64,000 bases of DNA from contig LGRX02013659.1 in assembly GCA_001247695.2 (NCBI GenBank), forward strand, positions 53,312 through 117,311. Reading direction: 5' to 3'. Shown here piece after piece: positions 26,201 to 35,835 of this stretch. The notes beneath the pieces were generated by a model. It was not told the origin of the DNA. It did not search any database and saw nothing but the letters and a program-made list of their open reading frames with translations. Source of the stretch: Cymbomonas tetramitiformis (taxonomy: Eukaryota > Chlorophyta > Pyramimonadophyceae > Pyramimonadales > Pyramimonadaceae). Every line of letters starts with the position of its first letter. Position 1 is the first letter of the stretch. The translations under genes were made by a program, and so were the position numbers.

Positions 26201-29200
26201 GGCAACCAAAAGACGACCCAGCTCGATGCGTTCAAAATCACGTACAGCATCGTCGGCGGGGAGGCGGGCCCGCAGGACCCAGCAATGGTTGGCACCGGCC
26301 CTGGGACATACATTAAGGAGTTTGTGCCGATGACGTCGACCACCCACGGGCTCACCGTGACCATCAAGCTGGGAGACGAGCGGGTGTTCCACAACAGCAG
26401 TCTCATGGTGTTGCCGGCAGCGATGTCCCCGGCGGCCACGGAGGCGAAGCCGGTGCCGTCGGAGGTTGTGCCGCAGGCCTTCATCACCTCGGTGAGCAGC
26501 CAGGTGGAGGCGGGGGGGATGTACGTGATGGACCTCCTGGTGAAGGATGCCTTCGGGAACCCCGCCTCTGGGAACGGCAGCGCCTTCATTCTCACGGTGG
26601 ATGACGGGTTGTCCGGAGAGTATCCCGGCTCCGGCGAGCACGTTGCGCGGGTGAAGACAGAGGGCGACCCGACCATGTTCACCGCGAGCTTCACGCTCAC
26701 CGTGGCCAGCAACTACATGCTCACCATCAGCGCGAACGGGGTGCGATTTTACGGCTCCAAGGACAACCTTGTGGTGGTGAGCGCCGCCCCTGACCTCGGG
26801 ATGACCGTGGTGCAGTTCGCCTCAAACTACACAGCAATGCTGACGGGGCAGTTCGAGATGACGCTGCGTGACAGACACGGCAATGCCGTGAAGGAGCGCA
26901 AGGTGATGGACCAGGAGGGGCTCGGCGTCACCACTTTCCGCATTGTCTCTGTGACCTCCGACCAGCAAGTGGTGACGGTGACGAGGGTACAGGAGCTGCC
27001 AGACCACATCTCCTCCGGGGACGTCACCTTCGATGACACCACCGGGTTGTACACCGTGCAGGTGACGCCATTCTACGTGGGCACGTTCTCTCTCGGCTTC
27101 TCCCTGGGGGGCGTGGAGCAGCTCGCTCCAGAGGGGATCCCCTTCATCGCTGCGGTGGACGCGGGCCCCGCAGTGCCCACGGAGTGCCTCGTAGCAGGCG
27201 CCGGTGCCGAGGCAGGTGGCATCGTGGGCTCCCCAGCGGTGTTTTACATCCAGGCCAAGGACCAGTTCCAGTACAACCTGACCGGGGAGGCGGGCGCGGC
27301 CTTCACGACGCAGTTCTCCCGCGATGCGGTGAACCCCGCAGATGTGGTGGTGGAGTACACCGCCACGGGTGGGCTCTACAAGGTGACCTACACCCCGTTG
27401 GTGGCCGGCTACGTCAACCTCTGGGTGTATTACGACGGGGAGTACATCAAGTCCACCCCAACCTCCCAGGAGCCCAAGAGCCTGCTGTTCACGGTGGAGA
27501 GCGACGAGCCCATCGGCAGCGCCTCGCAGCTGCTGGCGCCTGAGGGGTACCCTGCGCGGGGGGTGCTGCGCGGGCTCGCCTTAGGGCTGGCCCACTCTTT
27601 TGAGGTGCAGCTCGCGGACACCAACAGCGTGCCGATGCCGCAAAGCAAGGAGGCGGACTACTCCTCCCGTATCGTGGTGGAGTCGCGGCCAGAACCGACC
27701 CTCCTCGGCGCGGTGCGCAAGGATGTGGACGGGCAGAGGTACACGTTCGACTTCACGGCGGAAGTGGCCGGGGAGTACTTTCTCTCGGTGTACTTGGAGA
27801 GCACGGATGTGCAGGGGGTGACGACGCGCGAGGAGGTGCGGGGGTCGGGGCTCGAGGTGGCCATGGCTCCCGGGAACACGGCGCCGACCGCCAGCGAGGC
27901 GAAGATGCGCCACGGCATTGAGGACCTGCAGGGCGTCCCCTTGAACGGGCTCGTGGGGCAGGAGGTTTACATCTACGTGCAGTCCAAGGACTTCTATGGC
28001 AACGACCAGGTTTACCACAGCGAGCAGAACAGGGACCCCTGGACAGTCGCGCTCTACCAGCAGAGTGTTAAGGTGGAGGGGGTGAGGGTGCGTTTGGAGG
28101 ACCTCGGCACGGGAGTGTACCACGTGATCTTCGCGTATGATCGGATTGGCAGCTTCGATGCGGATATTACATTGTACGGCGTGTCGGTGGCGACAGTGGC
28201 GGTGACCATCGCGGGGGCGCACCTGGACGCGGGGCGGTCCGTGTTGACACCAGGCCCGGAGATGACGATGGCGGGTCACACCTACTCTTTCCAGATCGAC
28301 ACGGTGGATGTATATGGCAACGCCATGGCGTCCTATCAGACGCCCATGGACGTGACTGGCACGGGCTTGGAGAAGGTGACGGGTGCTGTGGAGGAGCTAG
28401 AGGGAAGCGTGTTCCGAGGGAACATCACGTTCACCGTTGCAGGACAGTACTTAGTGGCCGTGCACACCTCAGCCGGTCAGATTGGAGGGTCCAATGCTGA
28501 GATCCCTGTGGTGGTGACGCCTGCTGAGGTGGACGTGGCGAAGAGCTCGGCGCACGGGGGTGGGCTGACGGCGGTGGAGGTGGCGAAGACTGCCATTTTC
28601 ACCATCGTCCCCCGCGACCGATTCGGCAACCTCGTGCTCGAAGTGGGGCGCATTTACATGTCGCCCTTCGTCGAGCGCGAGGTGGTGGTGACTGAGAGTG
28701 GGATTGACGTCACGTACGTGCCCAGCGACTGGCGCATCCAAGACAGCCAGTACCTCATCACGCTCGGGTACAACGGGGAGGACATAGGCACCTACATGGC
28801 GAAGGTGTTCCCAGCTGCGGCGCCCAAGCTGGCCTCGGCGGTGCTCGAGGACACCCTTACGCGGTTGCGCATCACCTTCGACATGGTGACGAACAACGCG
28901 GACATGGGTAACTCGACGGACTGCACCCAGGTGCTCACGCAGGAATGTGTGGACATCCTCGGGGAGTCGCCTGCGTGCACCTTCGTGCCCACCAATGCCA
29001 CCTACTCTTACTCCGAGACCCTGCTCGTGACGCTCGGCGCCCGGGCCACCATCCTGCCTGCTGGTACCACCACCCCCAGCTACATCGCGGTGAAACCGGA
29101 GGCCTTAGGCACACCCGGAGGCTACAGCTACAACGCCACGGGCCGGGTGCTCGTGCAGGCGCCAATGGCAGCGGTGCCCCGGGTGAGCATCTCGGCGCCG

Positions 29201-32200
29201 CGGGTGGTGGGCGTGTGCGAGGAGCTGGTGCTGGACGCGCGCGGCACCACTGGGCACGGCGGGCGCAACCTCACCTACACGTACATGGTGCAGTCTGCGA
29301 CGGACGGCCACCAGCTGGATGCACTCGTGGAGCAGCTGTCGGAGCCCTCGCAAGACCCCGTGCTGACCATCGCGCGCGACGCCCTCGTGCCCGGGGCGGA
29401 GTACGTGTTCACGCTGACGGCGACCAACTTCCTGGAGCTCTCGGGGAGCACAACCCTGACGGTGACCAAGGCGACGTATGCCCTCCCCACTGTGAGCATC
29501 CTGGGGCCGCAGGTGCAGGACGTGGACCGGGCCAGCGACGTGGTGGTCACAGGTGTCGTCCACCTCGGAGGGTCTCATGTGTTCAGCGCGGCGCTCGGGC
29601 GGTGTGTTTCGAACACGGGGGAGGCGCAGGCGGCGATTCCTGAGGTGAACCTGACCTGGACCACCATGGTGGCCCCAAGCACGGAGGGCAGCCTGGCGGT
29701 GCATGCAGAGCTTGGCTGGACAACCCCTGCGATGGCGGCGTACAACGGGAGTGCGTACGGCGCCGTGCTGACCATTCCCGCGGGCCGGCTCCGCAGCGGC
29801 AGGACCTACCGTGTGGTGCTGACTGGGGCCCCGAACGGAGAGGAGGAGCGCGCGGCATCGGCGCACACCGAGCTCGTGGTGGGCACGGGGCCGGTGCAGG
29901 TGAGGGTGCTCGGGGGATCGCGACGGGTGCATGATAATCAAACGGTGGTGGTGGAGGCGCTGGTGCACGACCCGCAAGCGTCCGTGGACGCGGCTGGGTC
30001 GGAGTACCAGTTTCAATACACGTGGTCGCTCACCGCGGCGGAAGGCAACGGGTACGTCACGCCCTCGGCGTGGGAAGCAACGTTCAAGGAGCCCTCCGCA
30101 GAGAACGCCTTCGGCCAGAAGCTGGTGCTGGAGCCGGGCGCGCTTCTCCCGGGGAGCTACGAGGTGACGGTGCGCGCGGAGCGAGGCCCGCTCCTGCAGC
30201 CTGTGCGGGGCTCCGAGTACGCCACCGCGGTGCTGACTGTGGCGAGCGCGGAGACCACAGCGGTGCAGATCATCCCGGTGAACGACCCTGCGCGCCTGGC
30301 GCTGCTGGGGCCGGCGGACACCACCAAGGAGCTCAAGTTCCTGTGCCAAGTGGAGGTGCGCTCCCCTCGCCGCCCCCGCGCGCCTTCGGGAGCGTGCTCC
30401 CAGGCTCGCACCCAGCTTGTGACGTAGCCAAAACAAGACGGTCGGTGAGCTCAAGCCTCAAGAACCTGCGTGATGCGCCCTAGCCATGGATGAAGTGCGC
30501 CTACATGTTCAGGATTGATGGTTGTGCTTCCAACTGTTGAGACGTACTCGCAGTTGGATCCCCGCTCTTCACTGTGCTAGGGGCGCCAGGTCGATGGGTA
30601 GGAGCTGTGCTTGCATGCGGGCTCATGCTAGGGGGGTGGCGCACTCTCGATGACGCTCTCTGCACCGAGGTCAGGGAGGGTTGCCCGGGAGCACTTTTTC
30701 CAGGAAGGGTGCTGAGGGGGGAGGCGTCCGCAGGGTGATCCCCTAGCGCACACGTATGAGTGGAGCGTGGAGGGCAGCAACGGCGCTACCTTGACAGCTC
30801 TTGCGCCGGCATACAACACAACCAAGCCCAGCTCGATGCTGGTGGTGGCTCCGGGGCGGCTGGCGCCCGCGCAGCACTACATGGTGCGGTGTGCGGCGCG
30901 GCGCGGGGTGGCAACTGGGGAGGCAGAGGTGACCTTGACGGCGGAGACCTTCGCTTCAAGCGGGCGGCTCTCTGTGAGCTCACGGAATGCGGTGGCTGGG
31001 GAAGTAGTGACGCTTGAGGTGGTAGATTTCGTCGGCCCGGCGAATGGCAACTTGATGTACGAATATAGGTGCGAACGTGCAAGAATCCCACCTACCTCTC
31101 ATTGACACCCCCCTCCCCCTCATCACCCCTCCGGAGGTGCCTCAATACCTGCCCTCAACTTTTCAAAAGTTTCTGGCGCGCTCCTTGGCACCTGCTCCTT
31201 GCCTGGCGCCCGCAATGTACGCTTTCATGGACAAGTTGTTCCAAAGTGCTGTTGCTGACGTGGCACGTGCTGCGTGGCTCTCCAGGTATATCCGAAATGG
31301 CAACGGGGTGGAACTCCTACTGGCGGAGCGCACTTCGGCCAGCTACCTGCAAGCCCTCTTCCCCCATGGGACCATTACCCCGTTGGTGTACATCACGCAG
31401 ATAACCAATCACGGGTCGTCGATGGCGAGCACGGAGCAGGACCTGCCGGCGGGATTGCGAATGGTCTTCCAGGACGTAGCGGTGCAGGACTACTCGGGCG
31501 TGGTGCTGCAGGCGCACCGCACCCGCAGGCTGTCACAGACATTTCAGGCAGAGACGGCGGGAATGCTGAAGGCGGCCACCTTCGACCCGGAGTACAAGGC
31601 TGGGGATGTGTTTGGCGCGCTGATGGCAGCCACCGTGTTCGGCGCTGAATTTGGTGATGCAGAGGGCGACGATACATGCCGCGATGGGGACGGGGTGCAT
31701 ATGGCGGCGTTGAAGTCGGAGCTAGCGGCACAGCTATATGCGCTTGACGGCGCAGCCGCAGTGTCCAACGCGTACATCGAGCAGAGCGCATGTGCGGTGG
31801 CGGCGGTGGCGCGGGAGCCCAGTGAGCTGCTGCCAAGTGCCGCAAATGCCTTTGTGCAGATGATGTATGATAAAGCGGAGTTCATGACCAAGGAGGGCCG
31901 CCAGTCCCCCTTCACCGTGCCCGCGGTCCCCGGGACGGACCCTTTTGAGTGCCCCCTAGATGCGGTGGATCTGAGCCTGCGGGCGCTTCACCTCAACTGC
32001 AGCGGAGCGTCCAACCAGACTGTGGAGGGGATCTACCAGGACGCCGTGAACACGCTGCTGCAGCTGAGCTCCTCGATATCGTACAGGATGGACCCCGGAG
32101 ACGCCCCGCGCACCTACAACAAGAACACATTCTCAATGACAGTGCTCTCCTCACAGGGGTCACTCGCAGGGTCGGCCGGGGACGTCAGCTTCACCGTGGC

Positions 32201-32805
32201 ACTGCCGTTACTGTCGGAGCTGACACCTATGACGGGGATGATCACAACAATTTACATCGACATGATGTACTGGACCGACGATAATGTGGCAGGGTCCCCC
32301 GCAGCGGTGTTCATCGAACCTGTCTCAGCACAGGGAGGAGGCGCCGTGGGCACCATCAAGTTTGTCAACACCCCGAGCATCCCCGCCGGCAAGTCCCTCG
32401 GGATCCGCTTCATAAGCCTCGCGGGGACCGGGTCCAATGGGGAGATCCAGCAGCTGAACGGGGAGTACTTTGACCCGGAGGCGCGCACGATCGAGGTAGA
32501 CATTGACGACTTCAACGGCTTCTACATGATGTACCACGAGGATGCCAAATCGCCCCCGCCCCCACCTAGCCCGCCGAGCCCCCAAGCCCGCCTCCCCTCC
32601 CCTCACTGCGCGCCCACCACCACCCGAGTCAGCAGATTCCGGCGACGGGTCAAGCTCGGATGGTCCAAACATCACGCTCATTGCTCTCCCGGTGGTGGGC
32701 GCCATTGCCTTGTGCGCCGCCGTCGGCTGCCTGTACATCCGGCGCCGCCGGAGCCGAATGCAGGAGATTGTACCACGGGAGCTTGAGAGCTTGCGTGACA
32801 CCTAA
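8163..32805 (+). CDS. Giant surface protein: signal peptide, IPT/TIG, cadherin-like, about 30 filamin-type repeats, REJ-like, TM anchor
   Basis: The proposed exons are 8163-8226, 8337-8449, 8606-8646, 9099-9240, 9438-9506, 9798-10112, 10632-10909, 11105-12221, 12588-13065, 13255-13712, 13815-14032, 14219-14644, 15388-30355, 30734-31068 and 31286-32805. All introns are GT-AG and every phase matches across the fifteen exons, which is strong support. The product is about 6,850 residues. The order is signal peptide, several IPT/TIG domains, cadherin-like beta-sandwich domains, an array of about 30 filamin/ABP280-type Ig repeats, REJ-like domains, a Ser-Pro-rich stalk, one membrane helix and a short basic tail. 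No channel or enzyme domain is seen. Cell adhesion, gamete or surface recognition, or flagellar coat are possible roles, all inferred. One oddity is a frame change of one base in the Pro-rich stalk at about 32580-32600, most likely a C-run indel. A further micro-exon between 8449 and 8606 is possible, because the IPT domain is slightly short there. Confidence 0.82.
8337..11580 (+). other. IPT/TIG (Ig-like, plexin/transcription-factor type) domain region of the giant protein
   Basis: Several consecutive exons carry the IPT pattern P-x-x-G-x-x-x-GGT, then CRF(G), then a C-x-x-P strand, then V-S-x-S-x-(N/D)G. Examples are SEGGTQV...VYCRFG...FCIPP...VSFSISTDGGKYF, then PSEGTLQGGTAVTV...CKFDR...VSLNGQDYS, and PKTGGTDV...WCRFG...VVCTSSPGSGDVEV. 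A further domain, CRFGDVEVPATYY...SVALDGQNY, lies in exon 11105-12221. Such repeats form beta-sandwiches in extracellular receptors. Cys residues recur at the same positions, consistent with disulphides in a secreted protein. Confidence 0.7.
13081..13200. repeat. Tandem duplication of a 60-bp unit inside an intron
   Basis: Bases 13081-13140 and 13141-13200 are two adjacent 60-bp copies that differ at about four positions. They lie wholly within the intron 13066-13254 of the giant gene and account for most of its length. Confidence 0.95.
14720..14879. repeat. 40-bp tandem repeat, four copies, in intron
   Basis: Four near-identical 40-bp copies (core GGATGACCGCGCCAGGCGC) sit inside the intron 14645-15387 of the giant gene. 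Each contains the palindrome GCGCC-A-GGCGC. The rest of that 743-bp intron shows nothing recognisable. Confidence 0.93.
15953..18655 (+). other. Three cysteine-rich inserts in the giant protein
   Basis: Three segments (15953-16213, 17267-17473 and 18446-18655) share a Cys pattern ending in G-C-(M/F/I)-C followed by an L-rich helix and two more Cys. The core motifs are HGCMCVEGHL, RGCFCYEDI and NLCICSPEV. The third has C...C...CC...CxC...C...C, which is the eight-cysteine order of plant lipid-transfer-type domains. Relation to that fold is inferred from spacing only. RR-A/L-LLQ-like dibasic motifs follow closely (about 17206-17228, 17636-17650 and 18724-18742). Confidence 0.45.
17037..28810 (+). 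other. Array of about 30 filamin/ABP280-type Ig repeats
   Basis: About 30 units of roughly 100-140 residues carry the filamin signature: a strand ending in (R/K)D-x-(Y/F)-G-N-x-x, then GG-x-x-F-x-V, then D-x-x-(S/T)-G-x-Y, and finally a G-x-Y-x-(V/L)-x-V strand. Visible signatures include DKYGNPMYTGG, DRFGNDLQNGG, DTYGNAVS, DRYGNER, DAYGNTNLEGG, DRFGNPQ, DLYGNVK, DAFGNQK, DRHGNAV, DFYGNDQ and DRFGNLV. Several later units are degenerate (DAGGNV, DTNSVP). Filamin repeats are cytosolic in animals, but in algae they occur in secreted proteins. The signal peptide and disulphide-rich inserts place this array outside the cell. Confidence 0.75.
24751..24990 (+). other. Hydroxyproline-rich (Ser-Pro) linker between filamin repeats
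   Basis: The segment encodes SSPPPLAPPPIPP, a RRLQQ-like dibasic site, then SSPPP repeats and SPPQQNRPPSV. Such Ser-Pro blocks are extended and arabinosylated in volvocine and other green-algal extracellular-matrix proteins. Here it would act as a rigid spacer in the ectodomain. Confidence 0.6.
29176..31068 (+). other. REJ-like (receptor for egg jelly) region of the giant protein
   Basis: From PRVSISAPRVVGVCEELVLD onward the sequence follows the REJ/PKD pattern. A leading P-x-V-x-I is followed by C-x-x-L-x-LDA-x-x-(S/T)-x-GHGGR-x-L-x-Y, then a second unit (VSILGPQVQDVDRASD) and a third (VRVLGGSRRVHDNQT). The exon 30734-31068 adds TYEWSVEGS...LAPAQHYMVRC. REJ modules occur in polycystin-1 and sea urchin sperm receptors. 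No polycystin channel follows here. Confidence 0.55.
32530..32805 (+). other. Pro-rich stalk, membrane anchor and tail, with a one-base frame change
   Basis: Up to about 32590 the frame that includes GFYMMYHEDAK and SPPPPPSPPSP is the continuation of the exon. The sensible C-terminus (PPPPESADSGDGSSSDG, then a hydrophobic helix ALPVVGAIALCAAVGCLYI at about 32683-32739, then RRRRSRMQ and TAA at 32803) lies one frame over. There is no usable intron that restores phase. The shift lies in a C-rich tract, so an assembly or sequencing indel is the simplest reading. A real frameshift allele would remove the membrane anchor. Confidence 0.65.
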
Positions 32806-33712
32806 GTGGCTGAGGCATGCCCGTGCCGTTCCACCTCACAGCGCCTTTGAGGCCTCAGAGCGGCCTTGCAGTCCGTCGAAAAGCTTGTGAAGGCTTTGCA
32901 TGGAATGCGCAAGGCTCGGGAAGAAACCTGTCAGATTGTGTGCGTTGGCCCTCCAAAGAGCTTAGAAAGAAGAACACCGCAGAATGTGGCATAAACGCGC
33001 GAATGAAGACTGGCAACTTGCTACGCCCGGCGTATGCAATTAAAAGGAGAAGAATGTTCAGCAACAAATAGAATGCACAGCAGAACACTGGAACAGACGA
33101 ATGTGGTGGCAGTGAGGTTTTACACTAATACGCAACTCGCTGATTGTGATTGACGCTATAGATGTTCCAGTAAAGCTGTCACACGCTGATTAGTTGCATG
33201 TCACTTGTAATCACATATACTTTGTATGTGGGATAGACATTTTGCAAGATTAAAAAGTTGTGTCACAATCATCACACAGTCTGTCTGCCCCATCACTCCA
33301 GCTTGCTGCTATGTATGCACGACTGGTTGTCTCTCTTTTGTGGTGCGAAACGGTCATTTCATTCATGCAAAACCCGGAAATGTAGGTTATATAGGTGTCT
33401 GTTTGTATGTAGTTAATCTACCGTGTCAACATTATTGATTTTAGAATTAAATAATTATTTTGCCCCAAAACGACCTATGTAAAAAAAAAACTAACAATTA
33501 ATTGGTTTGCTCGATTCCCGGTGGTGAAAAAAAAAGTCGATTAATTAATCGACAGCCCCGCCACTAAAAGAACAGACAACAAGAACGTGATTAATTCGAA
33601 TCCTGCCAACAATGACAAACTGCCAAAATAATGCTCGACCCGTCAAAATCGCTCTCACTGCACACCACCACACGCCGGCGGACTCCGGATCGTATCAATG
33701 TCATAATTTAAT
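32806..33712. other. 3' flank of the giant gene, AT-rich, no gene
   Basis: About 900 bp without coding signal. It marks the switch from GC-rich coding DNA to an AT-rich block. It contains A-runs and the perfect 16-bp palindrome TCGATTAATTAATCGA near 33537-33552. Confidence 0.5.
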
Positions 33713-34075
33713 GTGTGTATCGTATGTAAATGCAGCCCTGTCACTTGTAAATGTGGGAAGCCGACCCTGGGTGACATGGCCAAGCTGCGCCGTTCGTTAG
33801 ACAAGCGTCAACAGGCGTCACTCATGAGCTTCGGTGGGAAGCGCGGTGTCGCTCCCACAACAGTGAACAGCGACCCTGTGGTAACTCGACCCGAGCCCAA
33901 GCTCTCCATTGAGGACAGACTTTTACTTTTCTTAGAGAAAGTTTTGCGCCACCTCAACAAGAAGCGCGCCGGCCGCCCTAAAAAGTTGGCATTCGTTGAT
34001 AGCCGCAATCTCCGTTTGGCCGAATGCGATGTGGAGTTGGGTGTCCTCTGCCAACGACTAGCCCATCGGCCTTAA
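33713..34075 (+). CDS. Hypothetical small basic protein with N-terminal Cys cluster (120 aa)
   Basis: The ORF starts MCIVCKCSPVTCKCG, a CxxCxC-x4-CxC cluster that could bind zinc. It continues into a basic, helix-prone region with NKKRAGRPKK, an AT-hook-like GRP core. No family is recognised. It stands alone just upstream of the LSU rRNA relic. Similar short sequences (GACAGCCCCGCCACTAAAA near 33552 and GCAGCCTCCGCACTAAAA near 34151) flank it on both sides, so it may be the cargo of a small mobile element. The N-terminal start is uncertain. Confidence 0.35.
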   Translation: MCIVCKCSPVTCKCGKPTLGDMAKLRRSLDKRQQASLMSFGGKRGVAPTTVNSDPVVTRPEPKLSIEDRLLLFLEKVLRHLNKKRAGRPKKLAFVDSRNLRLAECDVELGVLCQRLAHRP

Positions 34076-34265
34076 AAGTGAAAATGATTAAATATTTTAA
34101 CAGAATGGCCAGTATTTACCAAAAAAATCCATTAATCAAATAATTGGTAAGCAGCCTCCGCACTAAAAAAAACAAAGAAAACCTTTTAAATATTCAATTG
34201 TTATAATATGCAAGACTAGACTTGTCATATGCAAGATTACAGACAGGGCAGCCCGCTGTTTCTAG

Positions 34266-34556
34266 GCTACCATGCGTCGGATTATGACTGAACGCCTCTA
34301 AGTCAGAATCCGGACTAGTTATGGGATGCTATCTACCCTCCTGATCGTCAATCGACTACTGATAGGCCTCTGGCCCAGGAGCATAACTCATCAGCTCGTC
34401 TTCGCTTCGGTGAAGACGCTGTGCATCGCAATTCCGAACGCTCAGGAGGATGAATCCTTTGCAGACGACTTAAATAAGAAACGGGGTATGGCAAGGAGCA
34501 GAGTAGCCTTGCTGCTACGATTTCCTGAGATTCAGCCCGCTGTTTCTAAGATTCGT
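34266..34556 (+). rRNA. 3'-terminal fragment of large-subunit (25S/28S) rRNA
   Basis: The sequence GGATTATGACTGAACG followed by CCTCTAAGTCAGAATCC is the near-universal sequence close to the 3' end of eukaryotic LSU rRNA. Further on, CCTTTGCAGACGACTTAAAT, GTAGCCTTGCTGCTACGA and TGAGATTCAGCCC follow in the native order and spacing, up to CTAAGATTCG at the mature 3' end. Only about the last 290 nt of the gene is present. The upstream 3 kb and the SSU and 5.8S genes are missing, so this is an orphan relic or the broken edge of an rDNA array. The last 16 bases of its core (CAGCCCGCTGTTTCTA, 34533-34548) also occur immediately before it at 34249-34264. Confidence 0.85.
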
Positions 34557-35835
34557 GCGCCGCGCGCCCTCCCCCTCTACCCCCACCCCTCCACCCCCCC
34601 CCCCCCCCTCCTCCCCCTAAGTCGAGTACGCCGGCGGCCTCCGTGCGTGTAGGCAAAGCATGCCGTTGGTGGGGGGGGGTAGATAGAGATGGGTGGTAGA
34701 GATCGATACGCACACCACCACCACCTTCTTAGTGCGCATCGTTTACCGGACTACTACTAGGAACAAACGGGATAAGGTACCTAAGATGCCTTATCCCATC
34801 TGCTATATTATACCTATTCATTTGCTTGTGAAGTACCCAACCCAAGTACCCAACCCAAGTACCGAACCCAAGTACCCAGCCGAATTAACCCACCCCAAGT
34901 ACCCAACCAAAGTACCCACCCCAAGTACCGAACCCAGTTGACCCAACCCAAGCACCACTACCGAAGTACCTAACCGAAGTACCCAACCCAAGTACCCAAC
35001 CCAAGTACCACTACCCAAGTACCCAACCCAAGTACCCAACCCAAGTACCACTGCCTAAGTACCTCTACCGAAGTACCTCTACCGAAGTACCTCTACCCAA
35101 GTACCTCTACCAAAGTACCTCTACCCAAGTACCTCTACCCAAGTACCTCTACCCAAGTCACCCAAGTACCTTGACCGAATTAACCCAATTGACCCAACCN
35201 NNNNNNNNNNNNNNNNNNNCGTTCAGTGCGTGGGGGGTACTAGATAGAGATAGGTGGTAGAGATCGATACGCTCACCACCATCTTCTTAGTACGCATCGT
35301 TTACCGGACTACTACTAGAAACAAACGGGATAAGGTTCCTAAGATGCCTTATCCCATCTGCTATTATACCTATTTGCTTGTAAAGTACCCAACCCAAGTA
35401 CCCAACCCAAGTACCCAACTCAAATTGCCCAACCGTACCAACCAAACTTGGCAAATTTGCCCAACCCAGTACCCAACCCAGGAAGCACCCAACCCGAAGT
35501 ACCCAACCCAGAATTGCCCAGCCCAGTGCCAACCCAGAGTGCTGACCCAAGTACCACTACCCACCCCATCAGGGGCTTAGAGCCCCAATTGACCGAACCG
35601 ACCCAGCGGACCCAACCGACCGACCCAACCGACCGACCCAATCGACCACCACTACCCACCACCCCATCGAACCGACCCCAATTGACTGACCGACCCAACC
35701 GACCCAACCGACCCAGCCGACAAACCCAATCCTGGTACACCACACCCCACCCCATCGAACCGACCCAATTGACCCAACCGACCCAGTGCCGGGTCCGACT
35801 AGACTAGTGACCGACCGACTAACCGACTAGACTAG
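34557..35835. repeat. rDNA-spacer-like block of short tandem repeats with a larger duplication
   Basis: A poly-C-rich stretch (34565-34620) follows the rRNA end. Then comes a segment of about 160 bp present twice (about 34677-34850 and 35233-35395), each copy carrying the 9-bp hairpin GGGATAAGG...CCTTATCCC and each followed by degenerate arrays of AAGTACCCAACCC. The second array ends in GACCCAACCG units (35580-35800). Organisation right behind an LSU 3' end matches an rDNA intergenic spacer. ORFs in this block are composition artefacts. Confidence 0.75.
35200..35219. other. Assembly gap (20 N)
   Basis: Twenty N bases interrupt the AAGTACC repeat array. The true gap length is unknown and copies of the larger repeat may be collapsed here. 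Confidence 1.

Larger units (their letters stand above)
15388..30355 (+). other. Single 14,968-bp coding exon of the giant gene
   Basis: The exon starts after the acceptor CGTTCAG at 15387 and ends before the donor GTGCGC at 30356. It holds 4,989 codons without interruption plus one leading base that completes the previous codon. It encodes the last cadherin-like units, three Cys-rich inserts, the filamin-type array, a Ser-Pro-rich linker and the first REJ-like part. The upstream and downstream parts of the same gene are split into 14 exons. This contrast suggests expansion of an intron-free repeat block by duplication, or insertion of an intron-free (retroposed) segment. Confidence 0.85.

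Noticed and set aside
15396..30454. Long minus-strand ORFs antisense to the giant exon (for example 29105-30454 and 16871-17914)
   Set aside because: They are rich in Arg, His and Val without domain structure and arise from the GC-rich codon bias of the sense gene. The sense frame has clear repeats and matched splice sites.
34818..35807. ORFs in the AAGTACC/GACCCAACC arrays
   Set aside because: They are short tandem repeats next to the rRNA relic, and the translations are Pro-Asn-Thr or Gly-Leu repeats only.
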